Below, piece by piece: positions 36,368 through 44,141 of a stretch of DNA of 64,000 nucleotides. The stretch spans positions 1 through 64,000 of the forward strand of contig NZ_JAHKJW010000015.1 of NCBI RefSeq assembly GCF_019710745.1, written 5' to 3'. Every line of letters begins with the position of its first letter. The stretch's first letter is position 1. The notes beneath the pieces were generated by a model, which saw nothing but the letters and a program-made list of their open reading frames with translations, was not told where the DNA came from and ran no database searches. This DNA is from Streptomyces beigongshangae (lineage in GTDB: Bacteria; Actinomycetota; Actinomycetes; Streptomycetales; Streptomycetaceae). The translations under genes and the position numbers were made by a program.

Positions 36368-37297
36368 TCACGCCGGCACCGCCTGCCGCACACGGGGGTC
36401 GGTCAGCGCGTGGCAGACGTCGACCAGGATGTTGAGCGCGAAGATCGTCACCGCGGTCAGGAGCACGGCCGCCTGGAGGACCGCGAAGTCGCGCTGGAGG
36501 ATGGAGTCGATCATGAGTTTGCCGATGCCGGGCCAGCCGAAGATCGTCTCGACGATCACCGCGCCGTTGACCAGGCCCACCGTCAGGTCGCCGGCCACCG
36601 TCAGGACCGGTGTCACCGCGTTGCGCAGGGCGTGGCCGAAGATCACCCGCAGGGGCGTGGCGCCCTTGCTGCGGGCGATCTTGACATAGGGCGCGGAGAG
36701 CGCGGAGACCATGCTGCCGCGGACCACCTGCACCAGCACCCCGAAGGGACGGATCAGCAGGGTGGCGATGGGCAGCACCCAGATCTCGGGCCCGCCGAGG
36801 GTGCCGGAGGTCGGCAGCCATCCGAGGCTCACCCCGAAGACCAGCACGCCCATGACGGCGAACCAGAAGTCGGGGATGCTGGCGGCCGTCATCGACAGCA
36901 GGCTGGCGAACCGGTCGGCCAGGGAGTTGGGCCGGTAGGCGGCCAGGCTGCCGACCAGCAACGCCCCGGTGATCGCGAGCAGCATCGTCACGCCGGCCAG
37001 CTGGAGGGTGACCGGGAAGGCGTCGAGCACCATCTCGGTCGCCGGCTGCCCGGTCCGCAGCGAGGTCCCGAAGTCCAGGCGCGCGGCGTCGGCGAGGTAG
37101 TTCCACAGCTGTGCCGGGATCGACAGGTCGAAGCCCTGGGCGGCGGAGAACTCCGCACGCTGCTCGGCGGTGGCGCTCAGGGGGAGGTAGAGGTCGACCG
37201 GATTGCCGGTCATCCGGGCCAGGAAGAAGACGCCGAGCACCACGCAGAACAGCGGAACGGCGCTGGAGATGATGCGTTTGCGCAGGAAGTGGACCAT
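36368..37297 (-). CDS. ABC transporter permease (DppB-like)
   Basis: 309 aa from ATG 37297. N-terminal helix FLRKRIISSAVPLFCVVLGVFF, a long first external loop, then the EAA loop SAPYVKIARSKGATPLRVIFGHALRN identify the DppB type. It lies 1 base after the binding-protein gene and is part of the same operon. Confidence 0.93.
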   Translation of the reverse strand: MVHFLRKRIISSAVPLFCVVLGVFFLARMTGNPVDLYLPLSATAEQRAEFSAAQGFDLSIPAQLWNYLADAARLDFGTSLRTGQPATEMVLDAFPVTLQLAGVTMLLAITGALLVGSLAAYRPNSLADRFASLLSMTAASIPDFWFAVMGVLVFGVSLGWLPTSGTLGGPEIWVLPIATLLIRPFGVLVQVVRGSMVSALSAPYVKIARSKGATPLRVIFGHALRNAVTPVLTVAGDLTVGLVNGAVIVETIFGWPGIGKLMIDSILQRDFAVLQAAVLLTAVTIFALNILVDVCHALTDPRVRQAVPA

Positions 37298-37298
37298 G

Positions 37299-38888
37299 TC
37301 AGCGCTTCACCGCCCCGGCCTGGCGGACTTCCGCCAGGCGCAGTTCGTCACCGGTGGCGGAGTTCGGTTCGTACCGGATCGACGGTGACAGTCCGAGCAG
37401 TCCGCTCATGTGGGCGATGTGGGTGTACTGGACCACCGTCTCGTTCTGGTGGGCGAGCAGGTCGGCGAACGCCTGCTGGCGCTTCCCGCCGGACAGCAGG
37501 CCCGCGTCGGCGACGCGCCGGTCGAGGTCCCCGCTGCCGAAGGTGGACTGCGGGCCGTCGCTGAGCAGGTACTGGCTGGCGGTGAAGGCCGCGTCACCGG
37601 CCTGGTTGCCATGCATGATCAGCAGGGCGATCGGCCCGACGCCCTTGGGCAGCGGCCTCAGCTGGTACTGGAGCTGGGTGGCGGTGTCGGCCATGCGCAC
37701 CCGTACCCTCAGCCCGATCCGCTCCATCTGGTACTGGAGGGCCTCCGCGGTCTCCGACACCCCGGAGAACATGCCGTTGCGGGCGACGAGGGTGATGGTG
37801 CGGCCGGTGGGCACGCCGTCGGCCCGCGCCTCCCGCACCAGGGCCCTGGCCTTCGCCACGTCCTGCCGGACCGGCTCGATCTCCTCGCTGTGCCCGACCA
37901 CACCGGGCGGCACGAGCTGTCCGGCCGGTTCGGCCAGTCCGCCGAGCAGGGCGTCGATGATGCCCGGGCGGTCGACGGCCAGGTCGATCGCCCGGCGGAC
38001 CCGCAGGTCGTCGAGCGGTGCCTCGCGGCCGTCGAGCCGCAGCGCGGTCGTCTCGTTGTTCGGATAGGCGGCGGTCGTGTCCTTCTCCGCCTCCATCGAG
38101 TCGAGTGCGACGGCGATCTCCGCCTCGTCCTTGTCGATCATGGCGGCCCGGACACTGGCGTCGCTGCGCCACACGTAGCGGGCCCGGGGGAAGTCGGGCG
38201 CCTCGCCCCAGTAGCCGTCGTGGCGGCTGAGGGAGATCGCGGTCCCGGCCTGCCAGGAGCGTACGGCATAGGGGCCGGTGCCGATCGGGACGCGCACCTT
38301 GGCCTCGGTGTCGGTGGTGCGCGGCACGATCTCCACGAAGCTCAGGCGCAGCGGGAGGATGGGGTCGGGCTCGGCGGTGGTGACGGTCAGCCGGTCGTCG
38401 CCGACGGCCTCCACCTCCAGGTCGTCGTCGCCGAAGACGTAGCCCTCGACGTTGCAGGCGAGGTCGGAGTTGACCGCCCGGTCGATGGAGAAGGCGGCGT
38501 CCTCCGCGGTGAACGGCTCGCCGTTCTGGAAGGTCACTCCGCTGCGGGTGTCGAAGGTCCAGGTGCGGGGCCCGGTCTGCTTCCACCCGGTCGCGAGCAG
38601 GGGGTGCAGTTCGCCGGAGACGGGGTCGCGTTCGACGAGGGGCTCGGTGATGTTGGAGCGGACGACGACGCCGGTGCCGGTCAGCGAGGCCTCGCAGGGT
38701 TCCAGCGTCGGTGGTTCCTGGGTGAGCACCACGCGCAGGGTGCGGCCGTCGGCCCGCCCGGCGTCGCCGCCGGCGCTGTTGGCCACGGCACAGCCACTGG
38801 ACACCAGCACCGTGCCCGCCAACAGCAGCGTGGTCGTCGTTCGGGGCCGCCGTCGTCCGGGCGGCGGGGAAGAAACAGGGGACTTCAT
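37299..38888 (-). CDS. Solute-binding lipoprotein of the peptide/opine/nickel ABC family
   Basis: 529 aa, cluster-C type size. The lipobox VSSGC has Cys33, so the protein is anchored outside the membrane. SBP_bac_5 features are TQEPPTLEPCEASLTGTGVV near the mature start, LLATGWKQTGPRTWTFDTR, then RVPIGTGPYAVRSW. It heads the operon (binding protein, B, C, D, F, TauE). The family binds peptides but also oligosaccharides and sugar acids; divergent hexarate-type genes point to the latter as a hypothesis. Confidence 0.93.
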   Translation of the reverse strand: MKSPVSSPPPGRRRPRTTTTLLLAGTVLVSSGCAVANSAGGDAGRADGRTLRVVLTQEPPTLEPCEASLTGTGVVVRSNITEPLVERDPVSGELHPLLATGWKQTGPRTWTFDTRSGVTFQNGEPFTAEDAAFSIDRAVNSDLACNVEGYVFGDDDLEVEAVGDDRLTVTTAEPDPILPLRLSFVEIVPRTTDTEAKVRVPIGTGPYAVRSWQAGTAISLSRHDGYWGEAPDFPRARYVWRSDASVRAAMIDKDEAEIAVALDSMEAEKDTTAAYPNNETTALRLDGREAPLDDLRVRRAIDLAVDRPGIIDALLGGLAEPAGQLVPPGVVGHSEEIEPVRQDVAKARALVREARADGVPTGRTITLVARNGMFSGVSETAEALQYQMERIGLRVRVRMADTATQLQYQLRPLPKGVGPIALLIMHGNQAGDAAFTASQYLLSDGPQSTFGSGDLDRRVADAGLLSGGKRQQAFADLLAHQNETVVQYTHIAHMSGLLGLSPSIRYEPNSATGDELRLAEVRQAGAVKR

Positions 38889-39292
38889 CGTCGGCGTGTC
38901 TCCGGGGGAGTGCTGAGGTGTTGCGTCCGAGTTCGGGCCGACCTCCAGAGCTGTTTACACTTACGTACTCGGTCCGCATCTGTGAACGCCGAAGCTAAAC
39001 CGGCGCGGTGGCAGCGTCAAGAGATGCGCGGGGACGGATCTTCTCCGGTCCGCCGCCGCGGCGGCCCCGGACGTGCGGGGACCGCCAGGTCCGGCTCCAC
39101 GACGGCGGCGGAACGGTCACGGCCTGTCGCCCGACGGGCACTCTCCGGACCGGCGGGCCTGCCGGACCTGCGGACCCGCCCGGACGTCACCGGACGCGCG
39201 GCGCCGGCCCCCGAGCCCCGAACCCCCGGACCTCGAACGCCTGACCCCCGACCTTCAACTTCCGAACCCCGAACCCCGACGGGAGTACCCCT
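38889..39292. promoter_or_regulatory. Divergent promoter region between ABC operon and dehydrogenase
   Basis: 404 bp with no gene. On the minus strand TTCACA (38986-38981), a 17-base spacer and TAAGTG (38963-38958) form a candidate promoter about 70 bp before the binding-protein start. The right half (39190-39280) is a run of imperfect CCCCGAAC/CCCCGACC repeats before the GGGAG ribosome site of the dehydrogenase. Confidence 0.4.
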
Positions 39293-40294
39293 GTGTCCCA
39301 CCCCTCCGCCCCCGGTGACCCGGTGTCCCGGCCCTCCTCTCCCGGCGGCCCGGCCGTCCGGGGCACCGTGCTCCAGGTGTCCCCGCTGCTCCCCGCCCTG
39401 GAGAGGGCGCTGGCCGAGCAGTACCGCGCCGTCCGTCTGCACGAACTGCCCGATCCCGCCGCCTACCTGCGCGAGGAGGCCGGCGACGTGGTGGCCGCGG
39501 TCACCAGCGCGCGGTTCGGTGTCGGCAACTCCCTGATGGACGCACTGCCGCGGCTGGGGGCCGTCGTCCACTTCGGCGTCGGTTACGAGACCACGGACGT
39601 GGCCCGTGCCAGGGCGCGCGGCATCGACGTCAGCAACACGCCCGACGTGCTCACGGACTGCGTGGCCGACCTCGCCGTCGGCGCGCTGATCGACGTCATG
39701 CGCGAGCTGTCCGCCGCGGACCGGTACGTACGGGCCGGCCGGTGGGGTGCGGCGCCCTACCCGCTGACCTCCCGGGTGAGCGGGAAGCGGGTGGGCATCC
39801 TCGGCCTCGGCCGCATCGGCCGGGCCGTCGCGCGCCGCCTCGAAGGCTTCGACGCGGACATCGCGTACTGCTCGCGGGCCCCCGTGCCCGGCGTCGCCCA
39901 CCGCTACCTGCCCACCGCGCGGGAGCTGGCCGCCGAGTGCGACGCGCTCGTCGTCACCGTCGCGGGCGGCGCGGGCACCCGGGGGCTGGTCTCGGCGGAG
40001 GTGCTGGAGGCGCTCGGCCCCCGGGGCCACCTGGTCAACGTCGCGCGCGGCAGCGTCGTCGACGAGCCGGCCCTGGTCGCGGCGGTGCGGGAGGGGCGGA
40101 TCGCGGGTGCGGCGCTCGACGTCTTCGCCGACGAGCCGGACGTGCCGCGGGAACTGACGGAGTCGGACCGGGTGGTCCTGCTGCCCCACATCGCCAGCGG
40201 GACGCACGAGACGCGGCAGGCGATGGCCGACCTGGCCCTGGACAACCTCCGGCGGTTCCTGGCGGAGGGGGTCCTGCTCACTCCCGTTCCGTAG
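39293..40294 (+). CDS. D-2-hydroxyacid dehydrogenase, copy 1
   Basis: 333 aa from GTG 39293 with GGGAG 7 bases upstream. NAD-binding VGILGLGRIGRAVARRL, substrate Arg in LVNVARGSVVDEPAL, catalytic Glu in DEPDVP and His in LLPHIASGTHETR form the family active site. It interconverts a 2-oxo acid and its D-hydroxy form (hydroxypyruvate, glyoxylate or a sugar-acid analogue). It is divergent from the ABC operon and upstream of glucarate-type genes. Confidence 0.9.
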   Translation: MSHPSAPGDPVSRPSSPGGPAVRGTVLQVSPLLPALERALAEQYRAVRLHELPDPAAYLREEAGDVVAAVTSARFGVGNSLMDALPRLGAVVHFGVGYETTDVARARARGIDVSNTPDVLTDCVADLAVGALIDVMRELSAADRYVRAGRWGAAPYPLTSRVSGKRVGILGLGRIGRAVARRLEGFDADIAYCSRAPVPGVAHRYLPTARELAAECDALVVTVAGGAGTRGLVSAEVLEALGPRGHLVNVARGSVVDEPALVAAVREGRIAGAALDVFADEPDVPRELTESDRVVLLPHIASGTHETRQAMADLALDNLRRFLAEGVLLTPVP

Positions 40295-40347
40295 CCGGCG
40301 GCGGCGGTGGCGTCGGGTCCCGCGGGATGGGCGGCGGGACCCGGCCA

Positions 40348-40377
40348 TTGACAGTCCCACGGGTAGCTGTCTACAAA
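40348..40377 (+). promoter_or_regulatory. HrdB-type promoter of the glucarate operon
   Basis: TTGACA (40348-40353), an 18-base spacer and TACAAA (40372-40377) lie 33 bp before the ATG at 40410. The match is among the best in the window. Overlapping it are two 11-bp direct repeats, CTACAAATGAG (40371-40381) and CTACATATGAG (40390-40400), possible regulator half-sites. Confidence 0.7.
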
Positions 40378-40409
40378 TGAGAACGCCGACTACATATGAG
40401 GATGGCTTG

Positions 40410-41684
40410 ATGGCAGGGAACGCAGCACGCATCGCCGATGTCACCGTGACCCCCGTGGCCTTCCGGGACCCCCCGCTCCTCAACACGGTCGGGGTGCACG
40501 AGCCCTACGCGCTGCGCACCGTCGTGGAGATCACCACCGAGTCGGGCGTCACCGGAATCGGCGAGACCTACGGCGGCACACTGCACCTGGAGCGGCTGCG
40601 CCGTGCCGCCGGGGAGCTGACCGGCCTGGACGTCTGGAACCTCAACGACCTGATCGCCCGCACCGCACGTGCCCTGGGGGCGGACACCTCCGGCGGCGAC
40701 GGCATGTCCGGGATGGTCACCGGCAGCAGCGCCGTGGACCGGGTCATGTCGCCGTTCGACGTCGCCTGCCTGGACATCCAGGGAAAGCTGATCGGACGGC
40801 CCGTCAGCGACCTCCTGGGCGGAGCCGTCCGCCCCTCGGTCCCGTACAGCGCCTACCTCTTCTACAAGTGGGCCGGACACCCCGGGCAGGAGGACGACGA
40901 GTGGGGTGCCGCCCTCGACCCGGCGGGCCTGGTCGACCAGGCCCGCCGCATGATCGACGCCTACGGCTTCTCCTCCATCAAGCTCAAGGGCGGCGTCTTC
41001 CCGCCGGACGAGGAGATCGCGGCGGTCAGGGCCCTGCGGAAGGCGTTCCCCGACCTGCCCCTGCGCCTCGACCCCAACGCCGCCTGGAGCACGGAGACCT
41101 CCCTGCGCGTCGCCCGTGAACTGGACGGGGTGCTGCAGTACCTGGAGGACCCCACCGAGGGCATCGACGGCATGGCCGCCGTCGCCGCCGGGACACCGAC
41201 ACCGCTGGCGACCAACATGTGCGTCGTCTCCTTCGACGACCTCGCCCCGGCCGTGGCCCGCGGGTCCGTGGGCATCGTCCTGTCCGACCACCACTTCTGG
41301 GGCGGCCTGCGGCGCTGCGGACAGCTCTCCGCGATCTGCGACACCTTCGGCCTCGGCCTGTCGATGCACTCCAACTCCCATCTGGGCATCAGCCTCGCGG
41401 CGATGACACACCTGGCGGCGGCCACCCCGCGCCTCACCTACGCCTGCGACACGCACACCCCCTGGAAGCAGCCGGACGAGGACGTCGTCGACACCGGGGT
41501 GCTGCGGTTCAGCGAGGGCCGTGTCACCGTCCCGACCGCTCCGGGCCTCGGCGTGGAACTGGACCGGGACGCGCTCGCCCGGCTGCACCGGCAGTACCTC
41601 GACTGCGGACTGCGCGACCGCGACGACACCGGGTACATGCGCCGCGTCGACCCGTCCTTCCCGACCGAGACCCCCCGGTGGTGA
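40410..41684 (+). CDS. Glucarate dehydratase-type enolase-superfamily enzyme
   Basis: 424 aa from ATG 40410, ribosome site GAGGA 7 bases upstream. Mandelate-racemase/glucarate-dehydratase features: IGETYGG, the KxK general base FSSIKLKGG, metal ligands in RLDPNAAW and YLEDP, and the His-Asn pair in MHSNSHLGIS typical of GlucD. Such enzymes dehydrate D-glucarate or L-idarate to 5-dehydro-4-deoxyglucarate. The product is the substrate of the downstream KdgD-like enzyme, which supports the assignment. I leave the symbol empty because GlucD paralogues of altered specificity exist. Confidence 0.88.
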   Translation: MAGNAARIADVTVTPVAFRDPPLLNTVGVHEPYALRTVVEITTESGVTGIGETYGGTLHLERLRRAAGELTGLDVWNLNDLIARTARALGADTSGGDGMSGMVTGSSAVDRVMSPFDVACLDIQGKLIGRPVSDLLGGAVRPSVPYSAYLFYKWAGHPGQEDDEWGAALDPAGLVDQARRMIDAYGFSSIKLKGGVFPPDEEIAAVRALRKAFPDLPLRLDPNAAWSTETSLRVARELDGVLQYLEDPTEGIDGMAAVAAGTPTPLATNMCVVSFDDLAPAVARGSVGIVLSDHHFWGGLRRCGQLSAICDTFGLGLSMHSNSHLGISLAAMTHLAAATPRLTYACDTHTPWKQPDEDVVDTGVLRFSEGRVTVPTAPGLGVELDRDALARLHRQYLDCGLRDRDDTGYMRRVDPSFPTETPRW

Positions 41685-41691
41685 CCCGACC

Positions 41692-42678
41692 GTGCGCATC
41701 ATGCTCAACCACCGCATCCTGAGCCGCTTCCACGAACCCCTCAGGGCCCGTGCCGAGGGCCGGCACACCTGGCTGGAAGCCTGCGACTGGAGCTCGGCGC
41801 GCGTCTCCGGGGCCATCGCGGACGTGGAGGTGTACGTCGGTTCGCAACTGCGCGCCGAGGACGCCCGCCGCGCCGGACGGCTGCGGCTCGTCCACGTCGT
41901 CGGCGCCGGCTACGACGGCATCCCGCTGGACGCGCTCGGCCCGGACGTGTCCGTCACGACCACGCACCACCACGGCCGCTCCATCGCCGAACACGTGCTC
42001 ATGTCCGTCATGATGCTGTCCCGCGACGTCCTGGGCGCCGACCGCGCGCTGCGGGCCGGGCACTGGCGCAACGTGGCCGTCGACCCCGGACTGCCGTTCG
42101 GCAGGACGCTGGAGGGCCGCCGGGTGGGCGTCATCGGGTTCGGCGAGACCGGCACCGAGGTCGCCCGGCTGTGCCAGGCGGTGGGCCTTCGGGTGCGCGC
42201 CGTGCGCCGCGATCCCTCCGCACCGGTCCCGGACGGCCTGCGTCCCGACTGGATCGGCGGCGACGACCGGCTGCCCGACCTGCTGGCCGAGTCCGACGTC
42301 GTGGTGGTCACCGTCCCCCTCGGCCCCGCGACCCGCGGGCTGATCGGCCCCGCCGAACTGGCGGCCATGGGACCCGGTGCCCTGCTCGTCAACGTGGCCC
42401 GCGGTCCGGTCGTCCAGGAGGAGGCGCTCTACGAGGCGCTCGACACCGGCGTCATCGCCGGCGCCGCCCTGGACGTGTGGTGGGCGGGCCCGCCGCAGGC
42501 GCCCAGCCGGCTGCCGTTCCACCGCCTGCCCAACGTGCTGATGACCCCGCACCACTCGGGCCACACCAGCGACACCTTCGCCGCCCGCGCGGCGGAGATC
42601 GCCGACAACATCAGCCGGCTCGATCAGGGACGGCCGCTCGCCAACGTGGTGCGCGCCGCCGCCTCCGCGGCGACCTGA
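41692..42678 (+). CDS. D-2-hydroxyacid dehydrogenase, copy 2
   Basis: 328 aa from GTG 41692 (ATG 41701 is an alternative), 7 bases after the dehydratase stop. NAD-binding VGVIGFGETGTEVARL has Thr where Arg/Ile is usual; LLVNVARGPVVQEEAL and MTPHHSGHTSD supply the substrate Arg and catalytic His. It is only distantly similar to copy 1, so this is not a recent tandem duplication. A role in reducing or oxidising a uronate or aldarate breakdown product is inferred from the operon. Confidence 0.88.
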   Translation: MRIMLNHRILSRFHEPLRARAEGRHTWLEACDWSSARVSGAIADVEVYVGSQLRAEDARRAGRLRLVHVVGAGYDGIPLDALGPDVSVTTTHHHGRSIAEHVLMSVMMLSRDVLGADRALRAGHWRNVAVDPGLPFGRTLEGRRVGVIGFGETGTEVARLCQAVGLRVRAVRRDPSAPVPDGLRPDWIGGDDRLPDLLAESDVVVVTVPLGPATRGLIGPAELAAMGPGALLVNVARGPVVQEEALYEALDTGVIAGAALDVWWAGPPQAPSRLPFHRLPNVLMTPHHSGHTSDTFAARAAEIADNISRLDQGRPLANVVRAAASAAT

Positions 42679-42808
42679 CCCGGTGCCCGCGCCCCGTGCG
42701 CCGGGCCCTCCGGTCCCGCGCGCCGGCCTTCGTCCCTCCCATCCGCCCCCACCCGTCCCACCGGTCCGTTCCGTCGCACCGCTGCTGTTCCAGGAGTTGG
42801 AGACACTC

Positions 42809-43720
42809 ATGCTCGAAGGCGTCCTCTTCTTTCCCGTCACACCCTTCACCGACATCGGCGAGGTCGACCTCGACGCCCTGCGCCGGCACGTCTCGGCCGG
42901 GGTCGACGCCGGGCCCGGCGGTGTGTTCGTCGCCTGCGGCACCGGCGAGTTCCATGCCCTGGACGTCGAGGAGTACACCGCGGTGGTACGGACCGCCGTC
43001 GACGCGGCGGCCGGACGGGTCCCGGTGTACGCGGGGGCCGGCGGCGCGCTCGGGGCGGCCCGGCGGTTCGCCCGGGCCGCGGCGGGAGCCGGCGCGGACG
43101 GCCTGCTGCTCATGCCGCCCTACCTGGTCGAGTCGCCCGCCGACGGGCTCGTCGCGTACACCCGCGCGGTCGCCGGGGAGACCCCTCTTCCGGTGATCGT
43201 CTACAACCGGGCGAACGCGCGGTTCGACGAGGACTCGGCGGTGCGGGTGGCGCAACTGCCCACGGTGACGGGCCTGAAGGACGGCACCGGCGACCTCGAT
43301 CTCATGGCCCGTGTCGTCCTCGCCGTGCGCGACGCGCTGAGCGGCTCCGGCAAGGACTTCCAGTTCTTCAACGGCATGCCCACCGCCGAGGCGAGCCAGC
43401 AGGCGTACCGGGCGCTGGGCGTGGAGCTGTACTCCTCCGCCTCGTTCGCCTTCGCCCCCGACATCGCCCTCGCCTTCCACCGGGCGCTGGAGGAGGGCGA
43501 CCACCGGCGGGCCGACGCGCTGCAGCGGGCGTTCTTCCACCCCCTGGTCCGGCTGCGCAAGCGGGTCCCGGGGTACGCGGTGGCCCTGGTGAAGGCGGGA
43601 GTCACACTGGAGGGGATCAAGGCCGGACCGGTCCGCCCGCCGCTCACGTCCCTCGGCGAGCAGGAGACCGAGGAACTGGCCGCCATCATCGCGGCAGGAC
43701 GCGCCGTACTCGCCTCCTGA
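42809..43720 (+). CDS. kdgD: 5-dehydro-4-deoxyglucarate dehydratase (KdgD-type)
   Basis: 303 aa from ATG 42809. Member of the DapA/N-acetylneuraminate lyase class I family: opening LFFPVTPF, YNRANARF (Tyr) and Schiff-base Lys in TGLKDGTGD, plus FNGMPTAEAS, a KdgD-specific block. It decarboxylates and dehydrates 5-keto-4-deoxyglucarate to 2,5-dioxopentanoate. The next step, a 2-oxoglutarate semialdehyde dehydrogenase, is not in the window. A strong terminator follows at once. Confidence 0.9.
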   Translation: MLEGVLFFPVTPFTDIGEVDLDALRRHVSAGVDAGPGGVFVACGTGEFHALDVEEYTAVVRTAVDAAAGRVPVYAGAGGALGAARRFARAAAGAGADGLLLMPPYLVESPADGLVAYTRAVAGETPLPVIVYNRANARFDEDSAVRVAQLPTVTGLKDGTGDLDLMARVVLAVRDALSGSGKDFQFFNGMPTAEASQQAYRALGVELYSSASFAFAPDIALAFHRALEEGDHRRADALQRAFFHPLVRLRKRVPGYAVALVKAGVTLEGIKAGPVRPPLTSLGEQETEELAAIIAAGRAVLAS

Positions 43721-43727
43721 CCCGCTC

Positions 43728-43760
43728 CCGCCCCGTGCGCGGGGCCCGCGCACGGGGCGG
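43728..43760 (+). terminator. Terminator of the glucarate operon
   Basis: Perfect 16-bp arms CCGCCCCGTGCGCGGG (43728-43743) and CCCGCGCACGGGGCGG (43745-43760) begin 7 bases after the kdgD stop. Confidence 0.85.
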
Positions 43761-43974
43761 CGCGGCGGACGGACGCGCTGTGGATCGACGCCCACGCTGA
43801 ACTCCACGACGCCGTGCCTGTGGCGCAGACCCGTCCGAAGCTGACATCCAGTCGGTCTCCTCTCACGGAGGGCCCGGGAAGGCGCTGGAGGATTCCCGCT
43901 GGCCCTCCCCGGGAGGAGTGCGTGGAGTTCATGGCCGGAACCGGGTCTCTCCCGCGGGTCCTTCGTCTCGGATG

Positions 43975-44015
43975 CCCGGAGGGGGCGCCCCGGCGGACCG
44001 GGCGCCCCCTCCGGG
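43975..44015. terminator. Second strong hairpin, probable minus-strand terminator
   Basis: Perfect 16-bp arms CCCGGAGGGGGCGCCC (43975-43990) and GGGCGCCCCCTCCGGG (44000-44015), 9-base loop. It lies 9 bases beyond the stop of a small minus-strand frame (44025-44141) and 215 bases beyond the kdgD terminator, so it more likely serves a minus-strand transcript. Confidence 0.75.
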
Positions 44016-44024
44016 TCCGCCGGG

Positions 44025-44141
44025 TCAGCGGCAGCTCTTCAGCCGGCCGGGCGGACGGTGTCCGTGGTGGGCGGCGTACTCCGTGATCTTCACGGCTTCC
44101 CGCGACCGGGTGTCGAACCACCCCTTGCCGCGCCAGATCAT
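44025..44141 (-). CDS. Candidate 38-aa basic peptide
   Basis: From ATG 44141 the frame gives MIWRGKGWFDTRSREAVKIT followed by EYAAHHGHRPPGRLKSCR. Nearly all third positions are G or C, unlike the same frame upstream of the ATG. A perfect 16-bp hairpin terminator stands 9 bases after its stop, which suggests a real transcript end. GAAGGG lies about 14 bases before the ATG, too far for an ideal ribosome site. It may be a small protein or the surviving 3' end of a decayed gene. No family recognised. Confidence 0.35.
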   Translation of the reverse strand: MIWRGKGWFDTRSREAVKITEYAAHHGHRPPGRLKSCR

